IMG/VR virus record: IMGVR_UViG_3300036857_000511
Coordinates: 1 to 25,398 of that record
Length of the DNA stretch: 25,398 bases
DNA from: a virus
Strand: one strand, 5' to 3'
Each line of letters opens with the position of its first letter. Positions within the stretch are counted from its first letter, which is position 1. The notes beneath the pieces were generated by a model, which saw only the letters and a list, made by a program, of their open reading frames with translations, ran no database searches and was not told where the DNA came from. Below are positions 1 through 6,091 of the stretch, piece by piece. The position numbers and the translations under genes are program-made.

Positions 1-141
1 GGCATCCGCGGCGTGAGCGGCGCGGACATCTGGGTGGCCAATTCGGCGCCCTCCTATGACGGTGTCTGGGACAACCTGAGCAGAGAGCGCTTCAACGCGT
101 TGGGGCCGGTGTCGCTGATTTACGTGGAGTCGCGGGCGTGA
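1..141 (+). CDS. C-terminal fragment of an unrecognised protein
   Basis: The open frame runs from the window edge to a TGA and gives 46 residues ending in LIYVESRA. The stretch is aromatic-rich and has no membrane segment. It precedes two small membrane proteins on the same strand, which could make it the end of a lysis or tail gene, but I recognise no motif and that is only inference. The start lies outside the window. Confidence 0.6.
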   Translation, partial: GIRGVSGADIWVANSAPSYDGVWDNLSRERFNALGPVSLIYVESRA

Positions 142-160
142 CGCGCGACAGGGGGAGACG

Positions 161-322
161 ATGCAGATAACGACCGTCGGAAACTACGCGATCACCATCG
201 GCTGGCTGATCGCGCTGCTGGTACTGATCCTGGCCATCCTGGGGCTGGTCGGTGTGCTGCCCATGACCATGACGGTATTCTTCGGCCTCATCGCGGCCCT
301 GGCCATCGCACGCTTGCTCTAA
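161..322 (+). CDS. Small two-helix membrane protein (holin-like shape)
   Basis: This 53-residue protein starts at ATG after a purine-rich GGGGGAGA ribosome-binding site with good spacing. Residues about 11-33 and 38-53 are strongly hydrophobic, with a short VLPMT turn between them, so it should form two membrane helices. There is almost no soluble part. Small two-helix proteins near phage lysis genes are often holins. That role is inferred from shape and position only, because holins share little sequence. Confidence 0.65.
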   Translation: MQITTVGNYAITIGWLIALLVLILAILGLVGVLPMTMTVFFGLIAALAIARLL

Positions 323-341
323 GCCGCTCTGTCGTGACCTG

Positions 342-581
342 ATGAGCGAGTCGCCAGATGAGGAGTGGCACGAGGCCGCGTCGGTCACGGTCACGCGGCT
401 CATCTGCCAGGTGCTCGTCACGCTGACCGTGCTGGGCGCCTCCGTTCTGCTGGTGCTGGCGCATCCAGAGTACGGGGCGGGCATCGCGCTGGTGTGCGGT
501 GTCGTGTTGGGCAGCTGGTTCACCGGCGTGCCGCAGGGCTGGACACGCGGCCGTCGCCGTCGTCAGGATTCCGAGGAGTGA
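342..581 (+). CDS. Small membrane protein, second holin-like candidate
   Basis: The 79-residue product has an acidic N terminus (MSESPDEEW), hydrophobic stretches at about residues 20-40 and 44-62, and a very basic tail (RGRRRRQ). Two helices with a charged basic C terminus are a common holin or antiholin layout. No clear ribosome-binding site is visible. The stop is followed directly by the ATG of the next gene, which fits coupled translation. With the 53-residue protein upstream it could form a holin pair, but no family was recognised. Confidence 0.6.
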   Translation: MSESPDEEWHEAASVTVTRLICQVLVTLTVLGASVLLVLAHPEYGAGIALVCGVVLGSWFTGVPQGWTRGRRRRQDSEE

Positions 582-1259
582 ATGCTGGTCTTTGCCGTGG
601 GCCTGGCGATGCTGCTGCACGCCCAGTGCGTCAATCCGCTCGGCACCATCGAGGTGTGTCCCACGCCCACCGAGATGCCTGTCCCCACCGAGACGCCCGA
701 GCCGACCGAGACACCAACCGTTGAGCCGACGCCGACCGAGACGACGGAACCGACCGAGACACCCACGGCTGTGCCGCGCGACACGCCCACGCCCGAACCT
801 ACCCAGACGCCTGTCTCGCGCCCAACCGTCATAGTGGTGACCGAGACACCTACGCCGCGCGAGCAGCGTACGCCCAGGCCCACTCCGGAGGTGCCATCGG
901 TGCAGACGCGCACCCGTCCGACGCTGCCGCCTGGCCCCGAACGAGCGCGATCGCCGGCCTGTCTGTCGGCGCCTCCACCTGTGCCCGATCTACCTGGAGT
1001 TCGTGACGTGGACTGGACCAACGAGCAGCGCTGCGGCGGCACGCCCGAGGCACTGGCTATGCAGCAGCAGCCCGTGATCGACCGTCCAGCTGCACCCACA
1101 CCAGATCGTGGAGCCCCGCTGGTGGTGGTGGTGGTGATCCTGCCTCCACGCGAGCCGACCGAGACGCCAGCACCCGAGCGCGTGCTGCCGATCAGTCCGC
1201 CTGATGAGACGCCGCTCGAGCGGCCTGAGGTGCCGGTTCAGGTGCCGGACCCTGAGTGA
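582..1259 (+). CDS. Pro/Thr/Glu-rich secreted or anchored protein
   Basis: The 225-residue product starts with a short hydrophobic stretch (LVFAVGLAMLL) followed by a cysteine, resembling a signal peptide or lipobox-like anchor. From about residue 26 it is built of imperfect PTET, PTPTE and EPTET repeats, then a proline-rich region with a run of valines near residue 185. Such repeats form extended stalks on surface proteins and are especially common in Chloroflexota. ATG directly abuts the upstream stop. The gene ends one base before the stop of the convergent leftward operon, with no hairpin terminator between. Its function is unknown; a spacer or cell-wall-spanning role fits. Confidence 0.6.
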   Translation: MLVFAVGLAMLLHAQCVNPLGTIEVCPTPTEMPVPTETPEPTETPTVEPTPTETTEPTETPTAVPRDTPTPEPTQTPVSRPTVIVVTETPTPREQRTPRPTPEVPSVQTRTRPTLPPGPERARSPACLSAPPPVPDLPGVRDVDWTNEQRCGGTPEALAMQQQPVIDRPAAPTPDRGAPLVVVVVILPPREPTETPAPERVLPISPPDETPLERPEVPVQVPDPE

Positions 1260-1260
1260 A

Positions 1261-1575
1261 CTAAGGGCAGTTATCTCTACCAAGATCCGGTGACTTCACG
1301 CCGCAGACCGTGTTGAGCATCAGGTTCTCACCGACGATGCCGTAGCTGGCGGACCCGTTATCGAGGGTGAAGGTGATGATGCCATCGCCCATCTGGACGT
1401 ACCTGGGCGACGCCTCCTCTAGAAACTCGCGTGCGAAACACACGCGCTCTGGAAACGGCCCAACAGCCTCGACTGCCTTGCAGTCCCACAACACGCGCAG
1501 ACTCAGACGCTGAGCAGCCGGGCGAAGCCTGCCGTACTCGCATTCGCAAGGCGGGTAGAGGGGTTCTCGGCTCAC
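1261..1575 (-). CDS. Hypothetical protein, last gene of the leftward operon
   Basis: The chosen GTG gives 104 residues; the frame is open upstream to a GTG at 1668, but that would run across the small membrane gene at 1593-1715. The protein has several cysteines, including a CEC, and a C-terminal part with GDGIITFTLDNG that looks like a small beta-rich domain. No family was recognised. Its last codons lie inside a copy of the operon's repeated start-associated element. Confidence 0.45.
   Translation of the reverse strand: MSREPLYPPCECEYGRLRPAAQRLSLRVLWDCKAVEAVGPFPERVCFAREFLEEASPRYVQMGDGIITFTLDNGSASYGIVGENLMLNTVCGVKSPDLGRDNCP
1271..1284 (-). repeat. Orphan copy of the start-associated element
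   Basis: On the minus strand this reads CTTGGTAGAGATAACTGCC, nearly identical to the element before the gene at 1593-1715 (CTTGATAGAGATAAGTGCC). Here it lies inside the last codons of a gene, and no leftward gene follows it. Confidence 0.5.
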
Positions 1576-1592
1576 ACTAACGGCACATCTGT

Positions 1593-1715
1593 CTACCAAA
1601 CCCCGGACACGTGCAAAAAGACTGCTGCCCCAAGCAGCACCGGCAAGATCAGAATGACCATGCACCACGTTGGGTCCGGGTCACTCAGCACTTCGTAAAG
1701 TTTGCTAGCTTTCAC
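1593..1715 (-). CDS. 40-residue single-pass membrane protein
   Basis: GTG starts a 40-residue protein with a soluble N terminus (VKASKLYEVLSDPDP) and one hydrophobic helix at about residues 18-36. The start sits inside a copy of the operon's repeated element, which supplies codons 3-5 (GCT AGC AAA); two other genes start with the same ASK tripeptide. That shared context is the main reason to accept so short a gene. Function unknown. Confidence 0.5.
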   Translation of the reverse strand: MKASKLYEVLSDPDPTWCMVILILPVLLGAAVFLHVSGVW

Positions 1716-1735
1716 GGCACTTATCTCTATCAAGC
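1700..1735 (-). repeat. Start-associated repeat, copy at the 40-residue membrane gene
   Basis: The minus strand reads CTTGATAGAGATAAG, then TGCC, the GTG start, and AAAGCTAGCAAA inside the gene. It shares the GAGATAA core and the downstream GCTAGCAA block with copies at 2822-2853 and 3590-3620, and the CTTGAT-GAGATAA block with 3061-3096. Confidence 0.6.
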
Positions 1736-2359
1736 CGCTTCCATGAATGTCTGGTCGCGTACCTTGTCGAGCCAGCCATTCAGTTTCGACCAGTTCACGT
1801 CTGGGCCGTACTTCAGATAGGTGCCGTCGGCCGAGTCGAACATCGAGACCATCATCGTCAGAAGCCGCCGTTCGCCATTGACGCGACCCATGTGCGTGGG
1901 CTTGCCGTGGTTCCGCGCCCAGCGAGCAGCTGCATAGCCACCATCCTCGCTGAACTTCCACTCATCGCGACCACCGACGAACAGCACGTCAAAGGTGTCG
2001 GGGTTGGGGAAAGCGTCATGGAAGCCGTCCTGAGCGACAAACGCGGCGCGGTATCCAAGGTGACGAATCGTCTCAAGGTAGGGCATCGACAACTGCAGCG
2101 TGGCGAGCGCATCGCCCACCACGTCGGGCGCCGTCGCAAACAGACAGCGGTCACGATAGCGTCGTAACCCCGCTAACCACTCAAGCCAATCGCCGGCATT
2201 CCATTCATCAGGTTTGGCGAACCGCCCGTTGTCCAGACCGAAGCGCCAGAACTGGAACGCTGGCGTCGTCATCCCCATGCCCGGCTGAAACATGATCCCT
2301 AACTCAGGACGCGGGTTCGCGAGCAACGTCTGGGTGATCACGCCGCTGAGATACAGCAC
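1730..2359 (-). CDS. dpdA: DpdA-like DNA 7-deazaguanine transglycosylase (TGT superfamily)
   Basis: The 209-residue protein resembles phage DpdA proteins, relatives of tRNA-guanine transglycosylase that exchange guanine in DNA for a 7-deazaguanine such as preQ0 or preQ1. Visible landmarks are the opening LYLSG, the QPGMG loop (about 25-29), GLDNGRF with a candidate catalytic Asp at about 43, APDVVGD (77-83), FVGGRDEWK with a second candidate Asp at about 132, HMGRVNG (156-162) and DGTYLKYGPD near 178. The usual TGT zinc cysteines are not evident. The GTG start is chosen because LYLSG opens this fold; it overlaps the transporter gene by 56 nt. A tRNA substrate cannot be excluded, but phage context and the neighbouring precursor transporter favour DNA. 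Function is by resemblance, not tested. Confidence 0.75.
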   Translation of the reverse strand: MLYLSGVITQTLLANPRPELGIMFQPGMGMTTPAFQFWRFGLDNGRFAKPDEWNAGDWLEWLAGLRRYRDRCLFATAPDVVGDALATLQLSMPYLETIRHLGYRAAFVAQDGFHDAFPNPDTFDVLFVGGRDEWKFSEDGGYAAARWARNHGKPTHMGRVNGERRLLTMMVSMFDSADGTYLKYGPDVNWSKLNGWLDKVRDQTFMEAA

Positions 2360-2840
2360 GCCAGCCCCACAAGATGACTACCGCGATCGCGGTGACCCAC
2401 AGCTTACCGACTATCTGGCCGGCTAAAAAGTCGAGCGAGCCGAACGCGAGCCAAAGGAAGAGCGCAGAGTCAACGACTAGGCCGACGGCGTTCGACGCTG
2501 CGACTGCTCCGAGCCAGTGCCGCTCATACAGTGGCGTGTAGACAAGGAAGTCCGCTGTCTCGCTGAAGAGGAAGGCGACGCCTGAGGCGATCGCGAGCGG
2601 CCCACTGAGGAAGCCCGACAGGCCAGCGCCGATGATGATCGCGACGTATGTCCAACGCCTGCCGAGCGCATCCTGCGTCAGGTCACGGAACGTGAAAGCG
2701 AGACCCGCGAAATAGACACCAGCGGGGGCCATGAGCCCAAAGCCAACAGGGACGAACCCGAACGTGGTGATCGCCCAGTTGGCCGCAAAGATCGTCGCGA
2801 CGTACGCAACCAGCGGCCAGAACTTGCTAGCTATAACCAT
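2304..2840 (-). CDS. yhhQ: Queuosine-precursor transporter, VUT/YhhQ family
   Basis: The 178-residue protein has about six hydrophobic segments and VUT-family landmarks: FRDLTQDALGRR at about 51-62, an SETADFLVY segment at 93-101, and a conserved loop before the last helices. Known members import preQ0 or preQ1 across the inner membrane. ATG at 2840 is chosen because it lies in the repeated start-associated element (M-V-I-A-S-K); the frame is open further upstream. The start overlaps the previous stop by 14 nt, and the end overlaps the DpdA-like gene by 56 nt, so both should be co-translated. I infer that it feeds the transglycosylase with base. No queC, queD, queE or folE is present in the window. 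Confidence 0.8.
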   Translation of the reverse strand: MVIASKFWPLVAYVATIFAANWAITTFGFVPVGFGLMAPAGVYFAGLAFTFRDLTQDALGRRWTYVAIIIGAGLSGFLSGPLAIASGVAFLFSETADFLVYTPLYERHWLGAVAASNAVGLVVDSALFLWLAFGSLDFLAGQIVGKLWVTAIAVVILWGWRAVSQRRDHPDVAREPAS

Positions 2841-2853
2841 CTTTATCACTGCC
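2822..2853 (-). repeat. Start-associated repeat, copy at the transporter gene
   Basis: The minus strand reads GTGATAAAG, then ATG GTT ATA GCT AGC AAG. The GATAAAGATGGT block matches the copy at 3061-3096, and ATAGCTAGCAA matches the copies at 1700 and 3590. Confidence 0.65.
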
Positions 2854-3081
2854 AAGCAGTCGGACTTCATCGGGTGGATACGGGGCGGCATTGCCCACGC
2901 CTTCACCATCTTCACTGTCGAAGTTGATCAGGATGGTCCCATCGTCAAAAATTTCGTCCACCGTACCGTGATGGTTGGGCGGCGCCGATCCGGTGGCTCT
3001 GAACATGATGTCTCGCATCGCGGCAAGCGCGGGATCGGTCACGAATACCCGGTCGCCGGGCTTGATAGATCTAAGCACCAT
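2827..3081 (-). CDS. Small beta-rich hypothetical protein (SH3-like composition)
   Basis: ATG gives 84 residues; an in-frame TTG 15 nt upstream is possible. The N terminus KPGDRVFVTDP and the segment HHGTVDEIFDDGTILINFD alternate hydrophobic strands with charged turns, as in small SH3-like or KOW-like barrels. It starts within a start-associated element (ATGGTGCTTAGATC) and its stop lies 14 nt inside the transporter gene. No specific function is supported. Confidence 0.6.
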   Translation of the reverse strand: MVLRSIKPGDRVFVTDPALAAMRDIMFRATGSAPPNHHGTVDEIFDDGTILINFDSEDGEGVGNAAPYPPDEVRLLGSDKDGYS

Positions 3082-3096
3082 CTTTATCTCGATCAA
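3061..3096 (-). repeat. Start-associated repeat, copy at the SH3-like gene
   Basis: The minus strand reads CTTGATCGAGATAAAG and then ATGGTGCTTAGATCTATCAA. It joins the CTTGAT-GAGATAA half seen at 1700-1735 to the ATGGTGCTTA half seen at 3590-3620, so it links the two versions of the element. Confidence 0.6.
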
Positions 3097-3251
3097 GAAC
3101 GCTTTGTGAACGCGCCTTGTCCTCGAAAAGGGTTATAAGCGCGGTGCTCTGCTGGGTTCTGCCAAGCATCTTTGAATGCCATCCAGTCAAGGAGGCGGGA
3201 CGCCTTCGTCCGAAAGACGCTCACGTTCCCAACGCTGAATTTCCTGCTCAT
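3093..3251 (-). CDS. Possible small hypothetical protein (start uncertain)
   Basis: From ATG at 3251 the frame gives 52 residues (MSRKFSVGNV to AFTKRS) with several aromatic and basic residues. The frame is open to a TTG at 3323. It overlaps the gene at 3187-3417 in another frame by 65 nt, more than is usual in this operon. A later ATG at 3182 would avoid the overlap and leave 29 residues. The composition looks coding, but the start is unresolved and no family was recognised. Confidence 0.35.
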   Translation of the reverse strand: MSRKFSVGNVSVFRTKASRLLDWMAFKDAWQNPAEHRAYNPFRGQGAFTKRS

Positions 3252-3417
3252 AGGCACGTAGTAGCCAGAGGGGATGACGATCTCGTGGACGGTCACTGTC
3301 TGCCCATTGGTCCCGATTGTCAAACCACCACTCTGCCAACTCTGCTAACTGGCGCATCGCTTCTGCGCCATTCCACACGCCGCGCGCGTAGTTGTCCGTT
3401 CTACATACGGTCGGCAT
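3187..3417 (-). CDS. Hypothetical helical protein
   Basis: ATG at 3417 gives 76 residues, starting two bases after the upstream stop. The sequence is Trp- and Glu-rich (AELAEWWFDNRDQWADSD, then EQEIQRWERERL), suggesting two amphipathic helices. An in-frame start at 3441 lies inside the previous gene and is less likely. No family was recognised. Confidence 0.5.
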   Translation of the reverse strand: MPTVCRTDNYARGVWNGAEAMRQLAELAEWWFDNRDQWADSDRPRDRHPLWLLRAYEQEIQRWERERLSDEGVPPP

Positions 3418-3419
3418 GC

Positions 3420-3611
3420 TTACCCTGCACAGTCTGGGCAAATGGCCGGTTCGGCTTGCCAGTCCAAAATGTCCATCGTCCAGTCACGCGCATCGCTCCA
3501 TTCAAAGCACAGCACGCAGCACGCAGTCGCATGGCCACACTCCCAATTGATCGAGTAACTCGCCTCATACTCGCACCAGGCGCACTCGAGTTTGCTAGCT
3601 ATAAGCACCAT
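3420..3611 (-). CDS. Cysteine-rich small zinc-binding protein
   Basis: The 63-residue product has CAWCEYE near residue 10, CGHATACCVLC in the middle and a terminal CPDC. These pairs could build one or two zinc knuckles. The gene starts in a start-associated element (M-V-L-I-A-S-K) and its ATG shares a base with the upstream TAA (TAATG). Small zinc proteins of this sort are common in phage accessory operons. The target is unknown. Confidence 0.6.
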   Translation of the reverse strand: MVLIASKLECAWCEYEASYSINWECGHATACCVLCFEWSDARDWTMDILDWQAEPAICPDCAG

Positions 3612-3620
3612 TATCGTGAG
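3590..3620 (-). repeat. Start-associated repeat, copy at the cysteine-rich gene
   Basis: The minus strand reads CACGATAATGGTGCTTA followed by TAGCTAGCAAACTC. It has the ATGGTGCTTA block of the copy at 3061 and the GCTAGCAAACT block of the copy at 1700. Confidence 0.6.
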
Positions 3621-3907
3621 AGCTTGCGAGTGGCGGGCGAAGCTTCCTCGCGGCCTCGGACCATGCGCTCTTCGACCTCGAGATTGATGATGCGCAGGCG
3701 CCGCTCGCCCTCCAGGTCCAGCCAGCGTTTGTCGACCTCGCGCCGCACCGCACGTTCGAAATCATCGGCCGTCTGGACGCGGAGTCGCCACCCGCGCCAG
3801 AACTGCCCGCATGGTCGCCAGATCACGTAGTACAGGACCGGCAGCAGCGCGATGCCCATGCCCGCCCCAGCGAACAAGCCGACGACGAATCCATCGTGAG
3901 CTGTCAT
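3611..3907 (-). CDS. Membrane-anchored protein with basic helical tail
   Basis: The 98-residue protein has one hydrophobic segment at about residues 7-30 (FVVGLFAGAGMGIALLPVLYY), then a long Arg- and Glu-rich region that is probably helical. It starts by ATGA overlap with the previous stop and ends in a TAATG overlap with the next gene. Such small anchored proteins are frequent in phage operons. I see nothing that assigns a role. Confidence 0.6.
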   Translation of the reverse strand: MTAHDGFVVGLFAGAGMGIALLPVLYYVIWRPCGQFWRGWRLRVQTADDFERAVRREVDKRWLDLEGERRLRIINLEVEERMVRGREEASPATRKLSR

Positions 3908-4095
3908 CAGCGCATCCAGATCGATGACATGATGGTCGAACGCAGGGCCGAGCGAACGATCTCGCGGCGCAGCTCGGGATCGGCGTCAATTCGCTCGACA
4001 AGCCCGGCGAAGATGCTATCGAGCTGGTCCTCAATGTGCTGTTCGCGGATCGCGTCGTTGACCAGATCGCGAATGCGGTCGCGTGCCTCAGTCAC
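3907..4095 (-). CDS. Small acidic/basic helical hypothetical protein
   Basis: GTG at 4095 starts a 62-residue protein (MTEARDRIRDLV) made almost wholly of charged residues and spaced leucine, isoleucine and valine, so it is probably alpha-helical. It ends in an ATGA overlap with the next gene. Its first codons lie at the edge of the 65-bp duplicated segment that also occurs after the HTH gene at 4846. No family was recognised. Confidence 0.5.
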   Translation of the reverse strand: MTEARDRIRDLVNDAIREQHIEDQLDSIFAGLVERIDADPELRREIVRSALRSTIMSSIWMR

Positions 4096-4162
4096 GTCGT
4101 CTCGCCCTCTTTCTGGCGACCAACCATCGCTTGGCCAGCCATTCGTCGAATGTTTCAGTCAT
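4086..4162 (-). repeat. Partial duplicate of the HTH gene at 4840-5073
   Basis: Bases 4086-4150 match 4840-4908 at about nine positions in ten, with a 4-nt gap. Bases 4151-4162 equal the 5' end of the same gene at 5062-5073. Together they are a copy of that gene with its middle removed. Confidence 0.75.
4088..4162 (-). pseudogene. Gutted copy of the excisionase-like HTH gene
   Basis: The 24-codon frame starts MTETFDEWLAKR. This joins residues 1-4 of the gene at 4846-5073 directly to its residues 56-63, so about 51 codons, including the whole helix-turn-helix, are missing. A further 4-nt deletion shifts the frame at the end (RWLVARKRARRRD). Its ATG overlaps the stop of the upstream 201-residue gene. 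It may still be translated as a coupling peptide but cannot bind DNA in the original way. Confidence 0.6.
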
Positions 4163-4764
4163 GCTCCTACTTCCTGGAGGTCACCACTAGGACTGGACGG
4201 CCGGTGCGCCACGACCCACTTATCAAGTGCTGCAGCCAATTGCGTGCTGACGGAAGGCAAATTGCGGTGCTGTCGTCTCCGCTGCTGGATGAGCGCTAAG
4301 ACGCCGTCCGGTGCTGTCAGAATCCGCATGAGCTCCATATCGGCGACAGCTCTCCGACTCACCGAGCCGTCGAAGTCATGCTGTTCATCCGAAAATACCG
4401 ATTTTGGCTTGCGGGGACCGACGGCATAGCGACCATCCGGACGACGGATCGCGCTATGGAGTTGCACCATTGACTGTGCGGAACTGCGTATGACATATCG
4501 AATGGCTGCACTCCGCGCCGCCGGCGTATCCTCCAGTGCTGATACAAAGCTACCACCTCTGCTTTGTATCAAGCTCTTCCTGTGTCTCAGGTAGCGTCGC
4601 CAGGCATAGCCGGCCGGTACGCGCGGAGTGACTCTGTCGGCTAATTCCTCAAACAGCAGGCCGGTTTCGCCGGCCTGCTGTAGCTCGTACCAGATCTGCA
4701 TCGTTATGCTCGTGGCACCGGCGTGATCTCTGCCGACACCACGTACACTCTCGCGAGGGCTCAC
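4159..4764 (-). CDS. Hypothetical protein with winged-helix-like N terminus
   Basis: A GTG at 4764 gives 201 residues; ATG at 4701 (MQIWYELQQAG) is an alternative. The stretch WYELQQAGETGLLFEELADRV resembles the first helices of a winged-helix domain, and the C-terminal half is rich in Arg and Gln. The GTG overlaps, as GTGA, the stop of a short open frame (LVELGRKMLELYGV...) that looks like the tail of a deleted gene. It lies exactly between the intact and gutted copies of the HTH gene, so it may have entered as a cassette. Function unknown. Confidence 0.5.
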   Translation of the reverse strand: MSPRESVRGVGRDHAGATSITMQIWYELQQAGETGLLFEELADRVTPRVPAGYAWRRYLRHRKSLIQSRGGSFVSALEDTPAARSAAIRYVIRSSAQSMVQLHSAIRRPDGRYAVGPRKPKSVFSDEQHDFDGSVSRRAVADMELMRILTAPDGVLALIQQRRRQHRNLPSVSTQLAAALDKWVVAHRPSSPSGDLQEVGA

Positions 4765-4845
4765 GCGGTGACGAGTTCGCGTTCCGCCACGCCGTAGAGC
4801 TCAAGCATCTTTCGGCCAAGCTCTACTAGTTCCTGCCTACCTCAG

Positions 4846-5073
4846 TCACGTCGTCTCGTCCTCTCTCTGGCGGCCAACCATTGCGCGCTTGGCGAGCCAT
4901 TCGTCGAACAAGCGCGCGTGGATGCGCAACTGGTGGGGCCCGACGATGACCGGAAAGCCCGGCTCGTACGTCCATTCGTAGATACGGTCTAACGAGACCT
5001 GGCACAGTTCCGCGGCTTGCTTCGGTGTGAGCAGGATCACTCCGTCGGAGAAGCTGTCGTGTGTTTCAGTCAT
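4846..5073 (-). CDS. Excisionase-like helix-turn-helix protein
   Basis: The 75-residue protein has the layout of the HTH_17/Xis-like family: LLTPKQAAELCQVSLDRIYEW at about 14-34, a short wing with PVIVGPHQLRI, then the terminal helix RLFDEWLAKR. Such proteins bind DNA and serve as excisionases, recombination directionality factors or regulators. With a serine integrase in the same element, a directionality-factor role is possible but unproven. ATG overlaps the end of the zinc-finger gene by 8 nt. A truncated copy exists at 4088-4162. Confidence 0.65.
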   Translation of the reverse strand: MTETHDSFSDGVILLTPKQAAELCQVSLDRIYEWTYEPGFPVIVGPHQLRIHARLFDEWLAKRAMVGRQREDETT

Positions 5074-5428
5074 GCATACGTCGCCGTGTCCTCGATGCTG
5101 CCGAGGCGCGCCGACGTTTTAGCCACGTGGCTTCGTCGTCGGTCAGATCCATCGCTACTGTTGGCTCCGGCGCAGTGCGTTCCGAAGGGGCTGCGGGTGC
5201 CGCCTCAGCTGCTCTCGAACCCCTCAGCAGCTGCAGGATGCGCTGCTGTGTGGCGACTACTCCTCTCCGAAATTCATCGAATGACTCTGGATGCTCTGCC
5301 AGGACGTGATCCGCTAGAGAGTGGAACCCTGTCGGACGGCCGTCATCTTCAAGAAAGGTCCAGGTGGTATTGCACCACCTGCACTCGACGACGCTCTCGA
5401 CGGTGAACTCTTGAGGCTTTCGGGGCAT
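5066..5428 (-). CDS. Zinc-finger-like hypothetical protein
   Basis: The 120-residue protein has CRWC at 16-19 and HSLADHVLAEH at 36-46, spaced like a C2H2 finger (C16, C19, H41, H46). A helix follows (RRGVVATQQRILQLL), then an Ala/Pro-rich linker and a basic C terminus (WLKRRRASAASRTRRR). This suggests nucleic-acid binding. It starts 9 nt after the upstream gene and overlaps the HTH gene at its end. No named family was recognised. Confidence 0.6.
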   Translation of the reverse strand: MPRKPQEFTVESVVECRWCNTTWTFLEDDGRPTGFHSLADHVLAEHPESFDEFRRGVVATQQRILQLLRGSRAAEAAPAAPSERTAPEPTVAMDLTDDEATWLKRRRASAASRTRRRMHD

Positions 5429-5437
5429 GCCTGTCGC

Positions 5438-6082
5438 CTATGAGCTTGTTTCCAAGTCAAGCTTTGGACGGCCCATGCGACGAATGCCGAATTGACGACG
5501 TCGACCACGCATCTCATCACCGCTTCTTTCGAAGCGCTCGCTACGCTCGCTCTCCTTCTTTGGTCGATTCGATCGGTGCGCCGATGAGTTCGACGGCTCC
5601 GATGGCGCGACTGTTGATTCCGCTGGCTGACGAACAGGCGGTTCTGGCAGGTTGCTAAGCGGACCCACGCCCGGCGGGTGACCACCGATTTTTGTTGATG
5701 AATCCCCAGGATCGCCGGTCACATTCATGAATCCCTGCGTCACGCGGCCACCGCGTTTGATGGCCGCCGGGCCGCTATTCGTGATCTGTGCAGGGGTACG
5801 CAACGTAAAGCGGAATGGTCGTGGCTTGACCCCGTTGTCGAATTGGAGCAGCACGTCCTGGACTGAGCCAGGCGTGAAATAGACGTACCGCTTACCGACC
5901 CTGTTGTCCGTCCATCGGATTGTGGCCAGATCAACGACGACTGAGCGCGCGTGGGGAAGCGCGGCTTTGATGGCGTCAGCGATCATGCAGTGCGACGAAT
6001 CGAGAGGGATCGCGGCGTCGATCAGAGGTTCTGTCACGTTGACGTCGACGCGCTTCAGTTTCTCGCCGTTCTCGGATTCCAT
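5438..6082 (-). CDS. Conserved phage-type protein of unknown function, first gene under the triple-operator promoter
   Basis: The 214-residue product has an N-terminal domain (about 10-97) with the pattern C-M-I-A-D-A-I-K-A-A-L followed by VDLATIRW, a YVYFTP strand and a final FDNG...PRPFRF. It resembles a short family often met in actinobacterial phages and plasmids, with no function known to me. The remainder is low-complexity, Pro/Ser-rich and basic, with an ERSERFERSG repeat and a GRRRQFGIRRMGR tail that could bind nucleic acid. ATG at 6082 follows an untranslated region of about 40 nt containing an operator palindrome. Confidence 0.55.
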   Translation of the reverse strand: MESENGEKLKRVDVNVTEPLIDAAIPLDSSHCMIADAIKAALPHARSVVVDLATIRWTDNRVGKRYVYFTPGSVQDVLLQFDNGVKPRPFRFTLRTPAQITNSGPAAIKRGGRVTQGFMNVTGDPGDSSTKIGGHPPGVGPLSNLPEPPVRQPAESTVAPSEPSNSSAHRSNRPKKESERSERFERSGDEMRGRRRQFGIRRMGRPKLDLETSS

Positions 6083-6091
6083 GGCGACCTC

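Noticed and set aside
563-1099. 178-residue Val/Gly/Ser-rich minus-strand frame
   Set aside because: Its VSVGSGVSVG repeats are simply the complement of the PTET-coding repeats.
1260-1300. Terminator between the convergent genes at 1259 and 1261
   Set aside because: Only one base separates the stops and no strong stem with a T run is visible.
5521-5565. Hairpin CGCTTCTTTCGAAGCG with GCTCGC repeats as a terminator or REP element
   Set aside because: It lies inside the gene at 5438-6082, keeps the frame and encodes an ERSER repeat; no T run follows. A coding repeat is the simpler reading.
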